Positions 12,426 to 25,680 of a DNA stretch of 64,000 bases are shown here, piece after piece. Every line of letters starts with the position of its first letter. The stretch's first letter is position 1. The notes under the pieces are model-generated. The model was not told the origin of the DNA, did no database searches, and was given only the letters and a program-made list of their open reading frames with translations. This stretch comes from Neocallimastix lanati (nom. inval.). Lineage: Eukaryota > Neocallimastigomycota > Neocallimastigomycetes > Neocallimastigales > Neocallimastigaceae. Location: the NCBI GenBank assembly GCA_016946835.1, contig JACVTC010000014.1:877001-941000 (forward strand). The letters are read 5' to 3'. A program made the translations under genes and the position numbers.

Positions 12426-13744
12426 GAATATTTAATTTAAACTTATTTACTAATTTTTCCGTAATAAAATTGTAAAAGGATCCTGAATCTAACATAGATT
12501 CAGATGTTAATTTTTGAATTTTGAATTTTGAATTTTAAAATCATTTAAAAATTTAATAGGAATAAATATGATTTAAATAAAAAGAAAGTAGATGGTAGAT
12601 TTGATTCATTGATTGAATCAAGTGCAGGAAACTATTATATATTGTTTTTTAATTTTTCGATGTATTGAATTCCTTTTGAAACCCATCAATTAATTTTTTT
12701 GGTTGTTATTTTAATTTTTATTGTTATTATTATTAAAATAATTATTACTAGTTTTTTTTATTATAATAATTATTATTATTATAACTCTTGCTATTGTTTA
12801 CGTATGGGCTTGAATGTTTCTTTTTCAAATTTTTATTACCATTATTATTTCTTGATTGATCTTTGTTTTAGTATTATTTTTAAATAAAATACACTTGGTG
12901 TAAATATCCCCAAGCTAAGTAGGGAATTCCTCCATTTTTTCTATTTCTTCTTGGGAAGTCTATTATAGAAAAATAAGACTAAAGCTTCTTCATTCCAAGA
13001 CAGACCTGTAGTTAACGTTATAGACTTTTCTATATAATCATTTATTTTTCCGCATGAATGTTTTAATTTTACTTATTGGATTTTAGCCAATTTTTAACTT
13101 GCAATATTCGTAAAAGCTTTCTATATATCACTTATCAATTCCTTTAGTGTCTCTGGATGATTATTCTTGTTATAGGTAGCAATATACTAATTCCTTGCGC
13201 TGTCTCTCAAACGTAAATTGATAAAATTTATTTTTACCTCTTCTGGTAATCCTAAGTTGAGATAAGTAGTGAAAGTATCTTCACATAATTGACAGAATAT
13301 ATCTGTGTCATTAGTGTTACCCGAAAAGAATCCAGGTTAAGGTACTTGTTGTAAATTATTAGAATACCTATTTTTCATGACGACATCATTGTCTGCATCA
13401 CGTGTTGTAGAAGTTGATGCATTATCATCATGAGTTTTTGTTGTAACATTATTATTTGATAAATTTGGACTTTGTTGGACATCAATATTTAATTCATTTC
13501 TTAAAATATCCGTTAAAATGTTGATTTGTTCAATAATTCTTTTATTATCCTTATTAAGAGTGTATAATTTTCTTTGAAAGTCTATGTTGTAATTTTGAAA
13601 ATCGTATTTAGATAAAAAATTATCGTTTACAGTAGAAGCTAATTATGTAACAGTAGTTTGCATGTCAGACCTTAATTTATTAACTTCTGACATTGGGGCA
13701 ATGTCAGGTACTGCACTAGCCCAGACGTTTGTATAGTATGACAT
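11952..13744 (-). pseudogene. Ty3/gypsy element H, gag and protease part (decayed)
   Basis: On the minus strand a Met at 13744 starts a Gag-like reading (MSYYTNVWASAVPDI), followed by a coiled-coil-like segment, GFFSGNTNDTDIFCQL, INFINLRLRDSA and GKINDYIEKS, all typical of retrotransposon Gag. Near 12500 the frame shows MLDSGSFYNFIT, the active-site motif of a gypsy aspartic protease. Stops interrupt the frame repeatedly (for example after VT near 13648). The 3' continuation lies on the other side of element F at 8290-9387. Confidence 0.75.
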
Positions 13745-14401
13745 ATTAAGGTAGCAACTAAAACTTGGGTAATGTTATTGTTAAGATTTTAATATAATTT
13801 ATATTTTAAATTTAAATAAAATAATATGTTTTATAAAAAATATTTACTAGGTCGATACGTCTATATAGTAATATGCTATATAAATATATAGTAATAATAA
13901 TAAATGTATTTAAATAATTTAGATTAATAGAAATTTATTTATAATTAACTTTGATAATTAAAGTTATTTGATTAATTTAAATAATTTCTTTTATTTAATA
14001 ATAACGAAATATCTACAAACCAAACTTTGTTTTCTTCCAAAAATATAAATAGGTGTGAATTTCACAATAAAAAGTAATTTTAAATATTACAACGACTAAT
14101 TAATAATAATTAATATTTTATATTTTTAAATTTTTTTAATAAAAATTAATAAAACATTTCTAACGAAATAAATTACTTTTTTCTTAAGGATTATAAACTT
14201 ATTGTTGAACAAAATCGTTACAATAGGTGTAATTTCAAAAATAAGAAAAAAAATGAATAATAATAGACGAAAAAAAAAAAAAAAAAAAAAAAAAAAAACA
14301 TATTTAATAAACAATTATTGAATTATTATTGTTTAGTTTAGAAATTTATAATTTACTAGTATTTTAACATATTAAATTAATAAAAGAATTATTTAAAAAC
14401 A

Positions 14402-14451
14402 TTTTTATTTTTATTTTTATTTTTATTTTTATTTTTATTTTTATTTATTAA
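14402..14451. repeat. (ATTTTT)n hexanucleotide microsatellite
   Basis: About eight tandem copies of TTTTTA. Confidence 0.9.
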
Positions 14452-14552
14452 ATTATTATGTTATTCATAGTATTATTTTTTCTTTTCCTGAACCTTAACA
14501 CTTTTGGATTCGTTACAAAATAGTAATAATCTATTTTTAACCAACGAATCTA

Positions 14553-14571
14553 CAGGAAATTGAATTTCCTG
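14553..14571. other. Short perfect hairpin
   Basis: CAGGAAAT and ATTTCCTG form an 8-bp stem with a 3-base loop. Purpose unknown. It lies in the GC-richer patch that may derive from a gypsy LTR. Confidence 0.4.
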
Positions 14572-15143
14572 ATAATATTTCAATTGGTTTTAGGGAGAGT
14601 ATTTACAGAACTTTTTTATTTTATTTCATTAAATTATTTTTTGTAGAAATTGTCATGATATTTTAAAATTTCTCTTTATTTTCATTATATTACGTTAACT
14701 TTATTTTTTATTAAATTTTTAAATTTTTTATTTGATACATATATTCATATTAATCTAAATATATTTATAATATATTTTTAAATTTAAATGTATACAAATA
14801 TTAATATTTTTAATAATTAATAAATAATGCAATTGAAGTTTATTCACTTCATCATCATAAAAACAAATTTAAAATAATTTTTTTCTTTTAAAATTTTTTA
14901 AAAAATAAATAAAAATTTCAAAGATTTTTTTGAGTAACGATTTATTTCATATACATAATTTATTCAATTAAATAATATATATATATATTTTCATAATATT
15001 CTTAAAATTTTAATTTCCCAATTTTAATTTTCCAGTATTAATATATAAATATTTATATTAAATTTTATATTTTTTTTCATATTATTATTATTATTATTAT
15101 TATTGTTATTATTATTATTTTTTTTAAAAAATAAGAATAAACA

Positions 15144-18100
15144 ATGAAATACTCAGAAATTTTGAAGGTAAATTTAAAAATAAAGATAATATATAATTTT
15201 TCTAATAAAGAAACGTATTTTTAAAAAATATATATAATACACATATTATTATTCTAAGGAAATATTTCTTTAAATTTATATAATATATTAATTTCAATTA
15301 TAAATAAATCATCGAGAATTAGAATACTCAAAATATTGTTTATATTAAATTATATATTGTATATAAATATTATTAAAAATAATTAATATACTAATTTTAA
15401 AAATACTGAAGTAATTATAATATTCAAAGGAAAAAGAAAAAGAAAGAAATTCTTTATTGCAACATTTAAATTGTTTATTTAATAGAAAATATTTACAGTT
15501 TTGTTGTTTATGTTCTAACATTATATATATATATATTTAAAATTATTTATTTATGTATATACTTATATATAATAATTTTGCCAAAAATATTAAATATTAC
15601 ACCATAAAAAGAATGATGATCCAACAAATTCTTTAAATTTATTAGTTAAAAGAATAAATAAAGGTAAAGCGTTTGATGATGAAATTGCGGGTTTTTTTGG
15701 AGAAAGGTAATTTATTTAATATAATTTTATTCAAATAATATAATCTAGTATTTATAATATAATGATATTAATATTAAATAATGCAATTAATATTAAAGAA
15801 TATTTATAGAGGAAAAGTACTATAAAGATTTAATGAGATTAACAGATAAAAAAATTTCGATAGATGATAATTTTATGGGGTAATTATAATAACAATAAAT
15901 TCCATTAAAAATTATTATATTATTATAACAAATTTAATAATAATAATATTAATAAAAAAAAAAAAAAAAGGATTAATTATAATTAAAAGACTAAAAATAA
16001 AAATTTCATTCATTTTACAGTGGTTTTGGAAATGTATACAAAGAATATATAAAAGTAACAATAAAATTATCTGAAATACATAAAAATTTAGCGGAAACTT
16101 TAAAACAAGCAGAAAATAAAATGAGAACCAGACTTCCTAATCAGGACCTTACAAAAATAAAAAATGTAATATTCTATATATTTTCTTAGAATTTTTAAAT
16201 TTATATATAATATTTATAGTTAATTTATATTGTAATTTAATATAAACAAATAAACAAAATAATAAATAAAAGACTGAAGTTGCTTTTAGAAAACAAATTA
16301 AAATATTAAATGAAAAAAGTGTGAAAATTAAAAAGGTATTATTTAAACATTATATTAATATCATATTATTGTTATTATATACTATTATTATAAATTATCA
16401 TATATTATTATATATATTTAATTCAATATAAACACAATGTATCAAACAATATAGATATATTGTTTATACTAATAAGATTTATTCATAAAATATCTATTCT
16501 GACTAATATATATATAAATGCAAAATTAATATTTAGTATGAAGATAAATTAAAAAAAAAGAATAATTCACACTATGGTAAAATAAAAATAAAAATTATTA
16601 TTATTTATATCCCTAAAAATAATATTTAAACATAAAAAAAAAATAATATTAATAAAATAAAAAAAAATATTTAGAAAAAAAGCTTAATGATGCCGTACAA
16701 ACATATCAAGACTTAAAAAATCAATTCAGTAGTGATATTAATCCTTTTTTTGATGTAAATAAAGCTTTATACATATATATACGTAAATTTTATTAAATTA
16801 TTTTATTTATTGACATTTCTATTATTTATTTTTTTTATAATATGTTATTAATTAAAGGATATTGAGAAATCAGATGAATATCGTTTAACAAATATGAAAG
16901 ATACATTTCAATTAATAAATAATAATGAAAAAGAAATATATACACATTTTATAAATGTACTAAACTATATAAAATTTTTCATTATTTAGAATTATAATAG
17001 TATTTTCCAATTATAATTCTCACATATAATAATTATTATTAATATATAAATGTGTATTATTAGATGAACGAAAATTTTGAAAGTAGAATTCAAGATCTTG
17101 ATATTGATTATGAAATTGATCAGTATTGTCAAGAACTTACTCAAATTTCTCAAAATAGTAAGTATTATTCACAATTACTATAATCATAATAGGAAAAAAT
17201 TGCATATTAAAAAAAAAAAAATAAATAAATAAAAATAAGTAAAAATTAGAATATTAATGAAAAAAAAATTATTTTTATTTTAATAATTAGGAAATTTTGT
17301 ATCTGACAGCATAAGTTATCAAACTACTAGGTAAATATTAAAATATAAATAAAATATTAATATATAATTAGAAAATTAATATATATATATATATGCATTT
17401 ATTAAATAAATATTAAAATTTATTTATAATAGTTCATTTAATATAGAAATGAGAGAAAATAATAGAGAAAGAGCTGGAAGTATTGCAACAAGTATAATAT
17501 CAAGGTCAAGTTCATTTCAAAGACCAGCTTCACCAATTTCTTCAACATTCGAAACTACAACTGCACCACCTCCTGAAGTTGATGAAGAAGGATATTCTAT
17601 CCCACCAGCAGTAACCCAGCCATGGGCAATTACTGAAGAACCAGATGACATAAATAGTGATAATGACGAAAATAATGATGATTATGGACAATTGGAAAAT
17701 GAATCAATGTATCTATTAAAAATAATTAAATAATATATATATATAATATTAATTTAATAACAAATTTTTAATATTTTATATTTATTTTTAAATTTTTTTG
17801 ATTTTGATTTTGATTTGATTTGTTTTATTTATTAGTAATAGAAAATTAAAGATTGAAATTAAAAACGAAGTAATTAAAGATGAAAATAATGATACTGATG
17901 CTAAGGAGGCAATTTCAATGATTGCAAATAAAATTCCTTCATTATTACAAGATAATAATTCTGTAAACAAAAGTACAATTGCAAGAAGAAGGTAAATTAT
18001 ATAAATAAATTATTTTAAATTGAATATAAATATATAAATAATTATATGTATAAATTAAAAATTATTAATAAAATTCAAAAAAAAAAAAAAAAAAAAAAAT

Positions 18101-19166
18101 TAGACGTACAATTGCTTCTACTACCTCAACAGATGAAGATAAATTTAGATATTCATACGTTGGTAGTATTGATAGTTCAAATCTTGAATGGAGAAAGTCG
18201 AGTTTCTCATCAAAAATGTCAGATCCAAGTTTCACATCAAAGATATCAGATCCATCTTTATTAGCAAAAAAAAGTGGTATGAAAATATCTGTAAAAGAAA
18301 AAATGAATACCTTAATTGAAAAAGATGTTATTTCAAAATTAGCTATCTTTGGTGATGTTTATGTTTCATTTTCAACTATTCCACAAGAACTTTTACAAAA
18401 TCAGTATTACTTTAAAATAAAAATTTCAAACTATGAATTGATTAAACAAGCTGTTCCAAACCCAAACTATGTTACGAAACAAGAATCTGATTGTGATAAT
18501 GAATTTACTTGTAATTTAACATCATTACTTTCATTTGCTTCACAAAATATTAATTCATCAGTAGCTATTTTAAAATATCAAATTAATATTGATAGTGAGC
18601 AAAAATCAAAATATTTACCACTTTATGTTAATCCAATATGGAAAAGTGAACCTACTAGTTTATCATTATTACTTGCTTACCAATTAAATACAGCACAAAG
18701 TAAATTATTAGCAGCATCAGAAATTAGATTCTTTATATCATTATATGGTGATATCAGAGGAATACAATTAAAACCACATGGTATATGGAATAATGATAAA
18801 AAACGACTTATATGGAAAGATGATAATGTATTAAAATACACAGCAACTTCAAATCCGAGTGTTAAGGGTAATTCTAATGAAAATATTCAATTAGAAGAAA
18901 GTAATAAAGAAATAAGTGGTAGTAATGAATCTTTAAAATCCCCAGAATTATCATTAACTCGTAAACTTATGGCTAAATTTGAAACTGGTGAACAATGTCC
19001 ATATGGTAACATTAATGTTCAGTTCAATTGTAATTCATTAATATCGAAGGTTGAAATTTCAGTTGAATCAGACAATAAAGAAATAATTTCAAACTTAATA
19101 GATATAGAAAATATTAATTATAATACGTCAATAAAATATATTATTACAAATAATAATTATAATTAA
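15144..19166 (+). CDS. SYP1: Endocytic F-BAR and mu-homology-domain adaptor, Syp1/FCHo-like (13 exons)
   Basis: Exons: 15144-15167, 15612-15706, 15799-15879, 16021-16165, 16273-16335, 16537-16576, 16675-16754, 16858-16956, 17064-17157, 17291-17330, 17433-17708, 17836-17991, 18104-19166. They join in frame to 751 residues. Residues 1-240 form an F-BAR domain (MKYSEILK, LLVKRINKGKAFDDEIAGFF, IFIEEKYYKDLMRL, then long helices) that would bend or sense plasma membrane. The central linker has the family motif DEEGYSIPP and a Ser/Pro/Asp-rich stretch. About 455-751 form the C-terminal muniscin mu-homology domain, which binds endocytic cargo and Ede1/Eps15-type partners at early clathrin sites. The length is in the range of fungal Syp1. 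The acceptor of exon 3 (AAAG at 15795-15798) was chosen because only it keeps RIFIEEKYYKDL in frame. No defects seen. Confidence 0.88.
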
Positions 19167-19896
19167 TATATATATAATTTTTAAAATAGTATTAACATTA
19201 AATTAAAAAAATAAAAAAAAAAAAAATAAATAAATTGAAATAAATACTTATATATATATATACTATTTCTTAAAATATTTGCTAGTATTATAATTTAATA
19301 TAATAATATTACTTAGTATTAGTATAGTAAATACAATTAATTAAAAAATAATAATAAAAAAAATCAAAATAAGCCTATCACTTTTAAGCAAAAAAGAAAA
19401 AAAAAAAAAAAAAAAAAGCTATAATATAATAAAAATAGAATATATTAACATAAGAAAATAATAATAACAATAAAAAAAAAAATTCAACAATTTAATAAAT
19501 AAAATAATAATAACAATAATAATTAGTTAATTATAATAATAATAAAATATAATTCATTAGAAATATAGAAAAAAAAAATAATATTAATATATTATAATAA
19601 TTATAATTTAAATAATAATATGGTAATTTAAAAAGAATCCATTAATAAAATTATAATAATAAATATAATAGCAGTATATGAAATTATAATAGAAAAAAAT
19701 TACCTTAACTAAATTGATAATTAATATATTATAATTTCAATATACTATATTGCTATTCTATTTTTAGAGTATATTATATATATATATTTAAACGTATATT
19801 TCATTAATTATTAATTATAAAATGTAAAAAATAATAATAGTAAGAAATTACATTTGCTTAATTGTACTAAGCGTGTCATTAATATATATATATATA

Positions 19897-19932
<36 letters not shown>

Positions 19933-20213
19933 TTTTTAAATATTAATTTAAAAAAATAAAATAAAATAAATAAAAATTAAATATAATAATTAAAAGTAAA
20001 AATAAAAATTAAAAGTAAAAAATAAAAAATAAATAAAGTAATTAATTAAAATAGAATAAAAAAATAAAAAATGAAAAAAAAAAATATAAATTCTTTTTAA
20101 TAATATTATTATATTGTTATAAAATAAATTAATAAATTAATATTTGTTTTTCTTTTATTATTATATATTATTATTTTTTTTATAACTTTTATTTTTTTAA
20201 TATAATGTACTAT
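19167..20213. other. Intergenic AT-rich spacer
   Basis: Poly(A) (about 19386-19418), a TA run followed by ATT repeats (about 19879-19930) and A-rich DNA. No gene or RNA seen. Confidence 0.6.
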
Positions 20214-20474
20214 TGTTAGTAATAATTATTATTGTTTAATATTTATTTATTAATAATTAGATATATAACGCAAGTGTTATATAAATGGTTAACAAAGATT
20301 TAAAGTACAGATAAAATTACATGTTTTTATATTTAATTGTGGCTTGTTCTAGATACATACTAATTTATATTTTAATTTGTAATTACAATATATTTAATAT
20401 AATTTAATTTAATATTTTATTAAACTTAAGCTTGACTATAACTTTATATTAATATAATTAACATACGTTAACAC
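20214..20474 (-). repeat. Element G 3' LTR (261 bp)
   Basis: Bounded by TGTTA and TAACA. Carries the core AACAAGCCACA close to ATATAAAAACATGTA (minus strand), shared with the LTRs of A, B and C. The outer edge is inferred from the inverted terminal bases because no second LTR is present. Confidence 0.65.
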
Positions 20475-20484
20475 TCCCCCTCAA
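20475..20484 (-). promoter_or_regulatory. Polypurine tract of element G
   Basis: Minus strand TTTGAGGGGGAG next to the LTR start TGTTAACG. Almost the same as the tract of element B. Confidence 0.8.
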
Positions 20485-20492
20485 ATTAGATT

Positions 20493-22560
20493 TTTAAATA
20501 CTAAAAATCTTATTTGCAAATATACTCATTTTTGTACCATTAACATCTTTAGTGAGAGCGTCAGCTAACATTTCTTTTGTATCTTTGTATTCTAATTTTA
20601 CTTTCCTTTATACTATATTATCTCTATTAAAATGAAATCTAATATCTATGTGTTTTAACTTTGTATTGATTTCACCATTTTCAATAGTTATTTTACTTGC
20701 TAAATTATCTGTGAAAATGGTAATTATTTTATTATAATTTATTAATTCTTTTAAAATATTTCTGATCCATAGAATCTTTTTAATATTTTCGGATGTGCTA
20801 ATGTATTCTGCTTCTGCTGTAGACGTAGCTACACATGTTTGTTTTTTAGAAATCCAGCATATGGGACTGTTTCCCATAAGTATTATTCCGCCAGACGTAG
20901 ATTTCCTGTCATTTAGATCACCTCCAAAATCGGCATCAGTGTATGCTATTATTTCCCCTTGTCCATCATATATAATTTTATAATTTTTAGTACTATTTAT
21001 ATATCTGAAAATATTTGTTATTTTATTCCAGTCTGATATTGTAGGTTTTTCTGATTTTCTGGCAGCCTTGTTCACGGAAAATGCGATATCTGGCCTTGTA
21101 CATTTTGATAGATATATTAAGGAACCTATTGCACTCTTGTAGATTGTTTTATTGAAAGGTTTATTATTTTCAGAGATAGTGTTGTCTCCTGTGCATGGTG
21201 TTTTTCTTTTTCTCATTTCTTTTATATTAAATTTGTCTAACATATTATTTATAAAACTATTTTGTGATATAATATATTTATTCTTTTGTTTTTCAATTAT
21301 TATACCAAGTATGAATTCAGCTGGTCCACAATTTGATATTTTAAATTTTTCTTTAATTTTTGTAATTATATTTTGTATTTCTTTGTCTTCACCAGTTATG
21401 ATCATATCGTCTACATATAAACCTATGATGCATTTGGTTTTATTATTCTTTGAATATTTAAATATACACTTTTCAGATTTTATTTGTTTAAATCCATTTT
21501 TATTTAAAAATTTTGTAATCGTTTGGTTCCATTGCCTACCGGATTGTTTTAATCCGTATAGTGCTTTATTGAGTTTCCAGAATCCTAGCCCAAAGTTAGT
21601 ATCTCCTAGTGGAATAGTAGTGAAAATATCAGTATCTAATGGAGCGTTGAGATACGCGGCTTTAATATCTAATTGGTAGATATTCCAATTAAACTTAGCT
21701 GCTAAAGTGATAATATGCTTTAATCCATCAATGTTTAAGGTAGGAGAATAAGTAAGTTCATAATCAATACCTCTACGTTATTTAAAACCTCTAGTAACTA
21801 GGCGAGCTTTAAATCTAACAATATTATTATTAGAATCTTTTTTGGTAGCAAAAACCCATTTTGTAGAAATAAGATTTTTGTTTTTAGGAATGTAATTAAC
21901 AATGGACATAACATTATTATTGTATAAATTATTAAGTTCATCTTGTATAGCTTTATACCAGTTATTTTTATTAGGACAATTAATAGCTTCTTTAAAACTA
22001 TTAGGTGTATCAGAGTAAATTGTAAAAACCATTTTTTCATTATTGGAAACATCATATTTAGGCCGAGAGATATCATTGGTAATATTAGAGAAAGTTTCAG
22101 GACTTAAAGGACGTTTTAGTACGGACTGATTGTTAATCCCTGTCATATCATCAGTCATATTTACATCTTGGTCAGAAATAATGGAAATAATATTATTATT
22201 AATGTAATTAGTATCAGAACCTGAATCATGGTTAGTAGAATAAGAATACTGGGGATAAAATCATTTTCATATAAATTTGAACAATTAGAATTGTTAATTG
22301 ATAGATTATCATCAACAACATTATCTTGTAAATTATCATTAGTAGCAATAATATTATTATTATAATTATCATCTTTAATATTTTTGGTGACAGAATCTTC
22401 ATTATTTAAAGATTTATTAAGAGAAAGTTTAAAAGTTTTATCAAAAGTATCATTTATTACTGATGTATTGATTTTATTTTTATCATTAATTATATTTTTA
22501 TTATTGACATTTTGAAAAAAAATTTTATTAATAAATTTTTGAAAAATTTTTAAGTTTCAT
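20493..22560 (-). pseudogene. Copia pol fragment: Asn-rich linker, reverse transcriptase and RNase H (element G)
   Basis: From 22158 downward: FKEAINCPNKNNWYKAI, STKWVFATKKDSNNN, FKARLVTRGF, then past a TAA (about 21778-21780, where the family has Gln) YELTYSPTLNIDGL, QLDIKAAYLNA, LNKALYGLKQSGRQWN and the catalytic YVDDMIITG. The RNase H part has YTDADFGGDLNDRKSTSGG, TSTAEAEYIS and FTDNLASK. A second TAA near 20606-20608 interrupts it before EMLADALTKD, which ends near 20493. Two nonsense codons in otherwise open sequence indicate a recently dead copy. Confidence 0.88.
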
Positions 22561-22759
22561 AGATTTATTACTGTTATCATTAATTTTATGTAACTTGTTA
22601 TCTTTATCAATAAATGGGGGAGAGCGCGTTTCGGAACCGCACGTGAATAGATATAAGCCACATGTTTTTTGAGATGGCGTATTATATATAAATTTTTTTA
22701 TATAAATAAATAATTAAATAATAATTAAATAAATATTTTATTATATAATAATTTCTTAA

Positions 22760-22980
22760 TTTAATATATATTTGATAATAAAAAATAAAAAAATAAAAAA
22801 ATAAAAAGAATAAAAAAATAAAAAAAATAAAAAAATAAAAAAAATAAAAAAATAAAAAAATAATAAAATAATAAAATAAAAAAAATAAAAAAATAAAAAA
22901 ATAAAAAAAAAAATAAAATAAAAAAAATAAAAAATATTAAAAATATTAAAAAAACAAAATACAAAAAAAAAAAATAAAAT
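22760..22980. repeat. A-rich (AAAAAT)n-like simple repeat
   Basis: Irregular tandem AAAAAT/AAAAAAT units. The Phe-rich minus-strand frame over it is only this repeat. Confidence 0.9.
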
Positions 22981-23330
22981 ATTTTCATATTTATTTATAT
23001 TTATAACTGTAGTTTTTTATTATATAATAAATAAATAAATAATAATTAAATAAATATTTTATTTTTTAATAAAAAAATAAAATAAAAAAAAAGAAAAGAT
23101 AAATATTTTATTAGTAATTTTCTTGAAATAAAATAAAATATTTTCATATTTATTTATATTTATAACTGTAATTTTTTATTATATAAATAAATAATAATTA
23201 AATAAATATTTTATTTTATAATGAAAAAATAAAATAAAAAAAGAAAAGATAAATATTTTTTTAGTAATTTTCTTGAAATAAAATAAAATATTTTCATATT
23301 TATTTATAACTGTAATTTTTAAAAAAATTG
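22972..23330. repeat. Tandem repeat of about 150-160 bp, 2.3 copies
   Basis: The block starting ATATTTTCATATTTATTTA with TATAACTGTA recurs at about 22981, 23140 and 23290. It lies just upstream of the MULE-like transposase remnant. Confidence 0.75.
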
Positions 23331-23386
23331 AAAATACATATTAAATAAAAAATAAAAAATATATTTCATATTTATTAATATTTATA

Positions 23387-24831
23387 TTGAAAATTTTGAT
23401 GGAGGGAAATCTAAAAATTGATATAAGTGAAACAAATCGAGGAAAAGAGCAAATAATTATAGATCGAAAATTTAAATATAATTTTTCAAAATTAAAAAAA
23501 GATAATACAAAAATATATAGATGTACAGAATATAAAACATTAAATAAATGTAAGTCTTTTATTATTTTAAATGATAATAAAGAGGTTTTAAATTATGATT
23601 CTTCACATAATCATCCTGGTAATGAAATTAATGCATTCAAATCATTAATAAAACATAAAATTAAAAATGAAATAAAAAAAAGTTTGATTCCTTCTGATAT
23701 AAAATCGAAACGTATATTTGATAAAATTTCTCAAGAAATAGGATATATATGCCCTGAATATAAAACAATTAAAACCCAAATAACAAGATATAAAAACAAA
23801 CAATTATTTCCTAATGTAAAAACATTTGATGAAGTTATTAATGAATCTGAATATTATAAAACAATAAGAGGTGAATACTTTATGATATTCAAAAATTCTA
23901 ATATAATAATTTTTCAATCACCATTCCAAGCAAAATTATTTATGGAGAATAAGCATATATTTGCTAATGGTACATTTTTAATAGCTTCAACTAATAGTTA
24001 TCAAGTATTCATTACCAGAACTTATGTTACAGAATTAAATTGTTTTTACACTACTTCCATGTCAATATTAAAAAACAAAGAACAAACAACTTACGAAATA
24101 TAAAAAAATATAATTAAATATAATGCAAATATTAATTTCTCAGAAAAAATTTTTCATTGTGATTTTGAAAAAGGAATATCTAATGCAGTGGAAAATATTT
24201 TTCCCAATATAAATATTAAATATTGTTTTTTGCATTAAAAAAGATTATTAATGACAAAAAAAAATAAATTATGTTACAAGGAAGTGAAAGATCATAATAT
24301 TTTAAATACTTATTATAATGCGATTTCTAATTTATTTTTATTAATATTGAATACATACCTGATATTTTTAATAAAATTAAAAATACATGCAAGAGATATG
24401 AATCTACCTGTTCCCAATTTTTGATTTTTTTAGATTATTTTGAGAAAACATTTCTAAATATCTATAATATAAAATATTGGAATTATTACAATAATATAGA
24501 CCACATAACAAATAATGCTTCAGAATCTTATAACAGTTATTTAAAAAATTTATTTGTAAAAAAGCCTTCATTTTATAAATTAATATATACAATACAATTT
24601 GAAGAATCCAAATCTTACTATGATTACCAAATGAGAATTAAAGGAACTTGGAGAAAAAAGAGCAGAATATCAGAAAGGTTCGATGATATTAATATTTTAG
24701 TTGAATATTATAAAAATATGGAAGCCGAATTAAAAAATAATGGATGTAGTAAAAATGATATCATCGAAAATTGGTTTAATTGTTTAATTAGATTGAATAA
24801 TGAAATCATTAATTTTAATAAAACAAAATAA
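23387..24831 (+). pseudogene. FLYWCH zinc-finger plus MULE-type transposase (broken)
   Basis: Residues about 15-85 of the first part form a FLYWCH-type finger (YRCTEYKTLNKCKSF and SHNHPG give the C-C-H-H ligands). Next comes FANGTFLIAS followed by NKEQTTYE, the first block of a Mutator-like transposase. The usual catalytic Asp of DGTF is Asn here. A TAA (24101-24103) interrupts the frame, yet the same frame continues with HCDFEKGISNAVENIFP (second catalytic Asp) and ends in CFLH, the conserved C-x2-H. After further stops the region 24421-24831 encodes NNASESYNSYL with the third acidic residue and a Cys-containing end. FLYWCH-MULE combinations are known as DNA transposons. This copy cannot make a full enzyme. 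I did not find convincing terminal inverted repeats. Confidence 0.75.
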
Positions 24832-25680
24832 AAATAATTATTAAAATTCTTTTAAAATCATAATTACAATTAATTGATAATTAAATTTTTTTATTTAATA
24901 AGAAATTCAATATTGAAATTTATTTAATATTTATTGATAGGGTTAGCTTAAAAATATTAAAAAAAAATTTTATATAAATTTATTTTAAATATTTTTTACT
25001 TTATTAAATATTATTAAATAAAAATATATTAAAAGATGTCTTTATTATTATATATTAGTATCATAAAATATTAAAAATATGAATGTATTGCATTTCGCAT
25101 TATTTTTATTTTATATTGTAGTGAATTAATAAATAAATAAAAAATTTTTATAAAATAAACCAATTATTAAATTAATATATTTTTTAAAAATATATTTATT
25201 GTATATTTCATATTTTTAATAAATATTTCAATATACATTTTAATTATATAATAATGATATTTATGTATTATAATACTTATAAAAGGAAATAATTAATATT
25301 TTAAATTATTTCTATTAGGCTTTCTAAAAAAACTTTACTATTTGTAAAAATAGTAAAGCTCTTTTTGTTAGGTTATTAGATTTGTATAATATAAATATCT
25401 AAAATAATTTATTTATTATTTAATAGAAATTTATGTTTAAAAATGTTATTGTTAATATTAGTATTACTAAAAAAAAGTTTTAATTTAATATTAATAAATA
25501 AATTTTCAAATAATCTTTCCATATCAAGTTAAATATAATGCTCTTGAGTAAAAAAGATTTTTGTATTATATAAAATTTATTTAAAATATTAGATAAAAAA
25601 ATATTAAAAAGGAAATAAGAATTTTAAAAAGAATATTTAAAAATAAAATGAAAAAATATAGAATGTAATATATAGAAGTA
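24832..25680. other. AT-rich spacer
   Basis: No gene recognised. Contains the 11-bp hairpin listed separately. Confidence 0.6.
25333..25358. other. Perfect 11-bp hairpin with 4-base loop
   Basis: CTTTACTATTT (25333-25343) and AAATAGTAAAG (25348-25358) pair fully around the loop GTAA. It might be a transposon end, a small palindromic repeat or a transcript 3'-end structure for the broken MULE gene. Confidence 0.5.

Larger units (their letters stand above)
13745..15143. other. Spacer between gypsy H and the F-BAR gene
   Basis: No coding region. A GC-richer stretch at 14485-14600 may be remnant LTR of element H but has no second copy in view. Upstream of the F-BAR gene the sequence is AT-rich with ATT runs at 15081-15118. 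Confidence 0.5.
20214..22660 (-). mobile_element. Element G: 5'-truncated copia retrotransposon
   Basis: Has a 3' LTR (20214-20474), a polypurine tract and the pol region from the Asn-rich linker through reverse transcriptase to RNase H, but no Gag, protease, integrase or 5' LTR. The right boundary is uncertain. Similarity to pol linkers fades by about 22560, and a GC-richer patch at 22615-22670 follows. Confidence 0.8.

Noticed and set aside
21152-21679. Hydrophobic + strand frame of 175 codons
   Set aside because: Antisense of the reverse transcriptase of element G.
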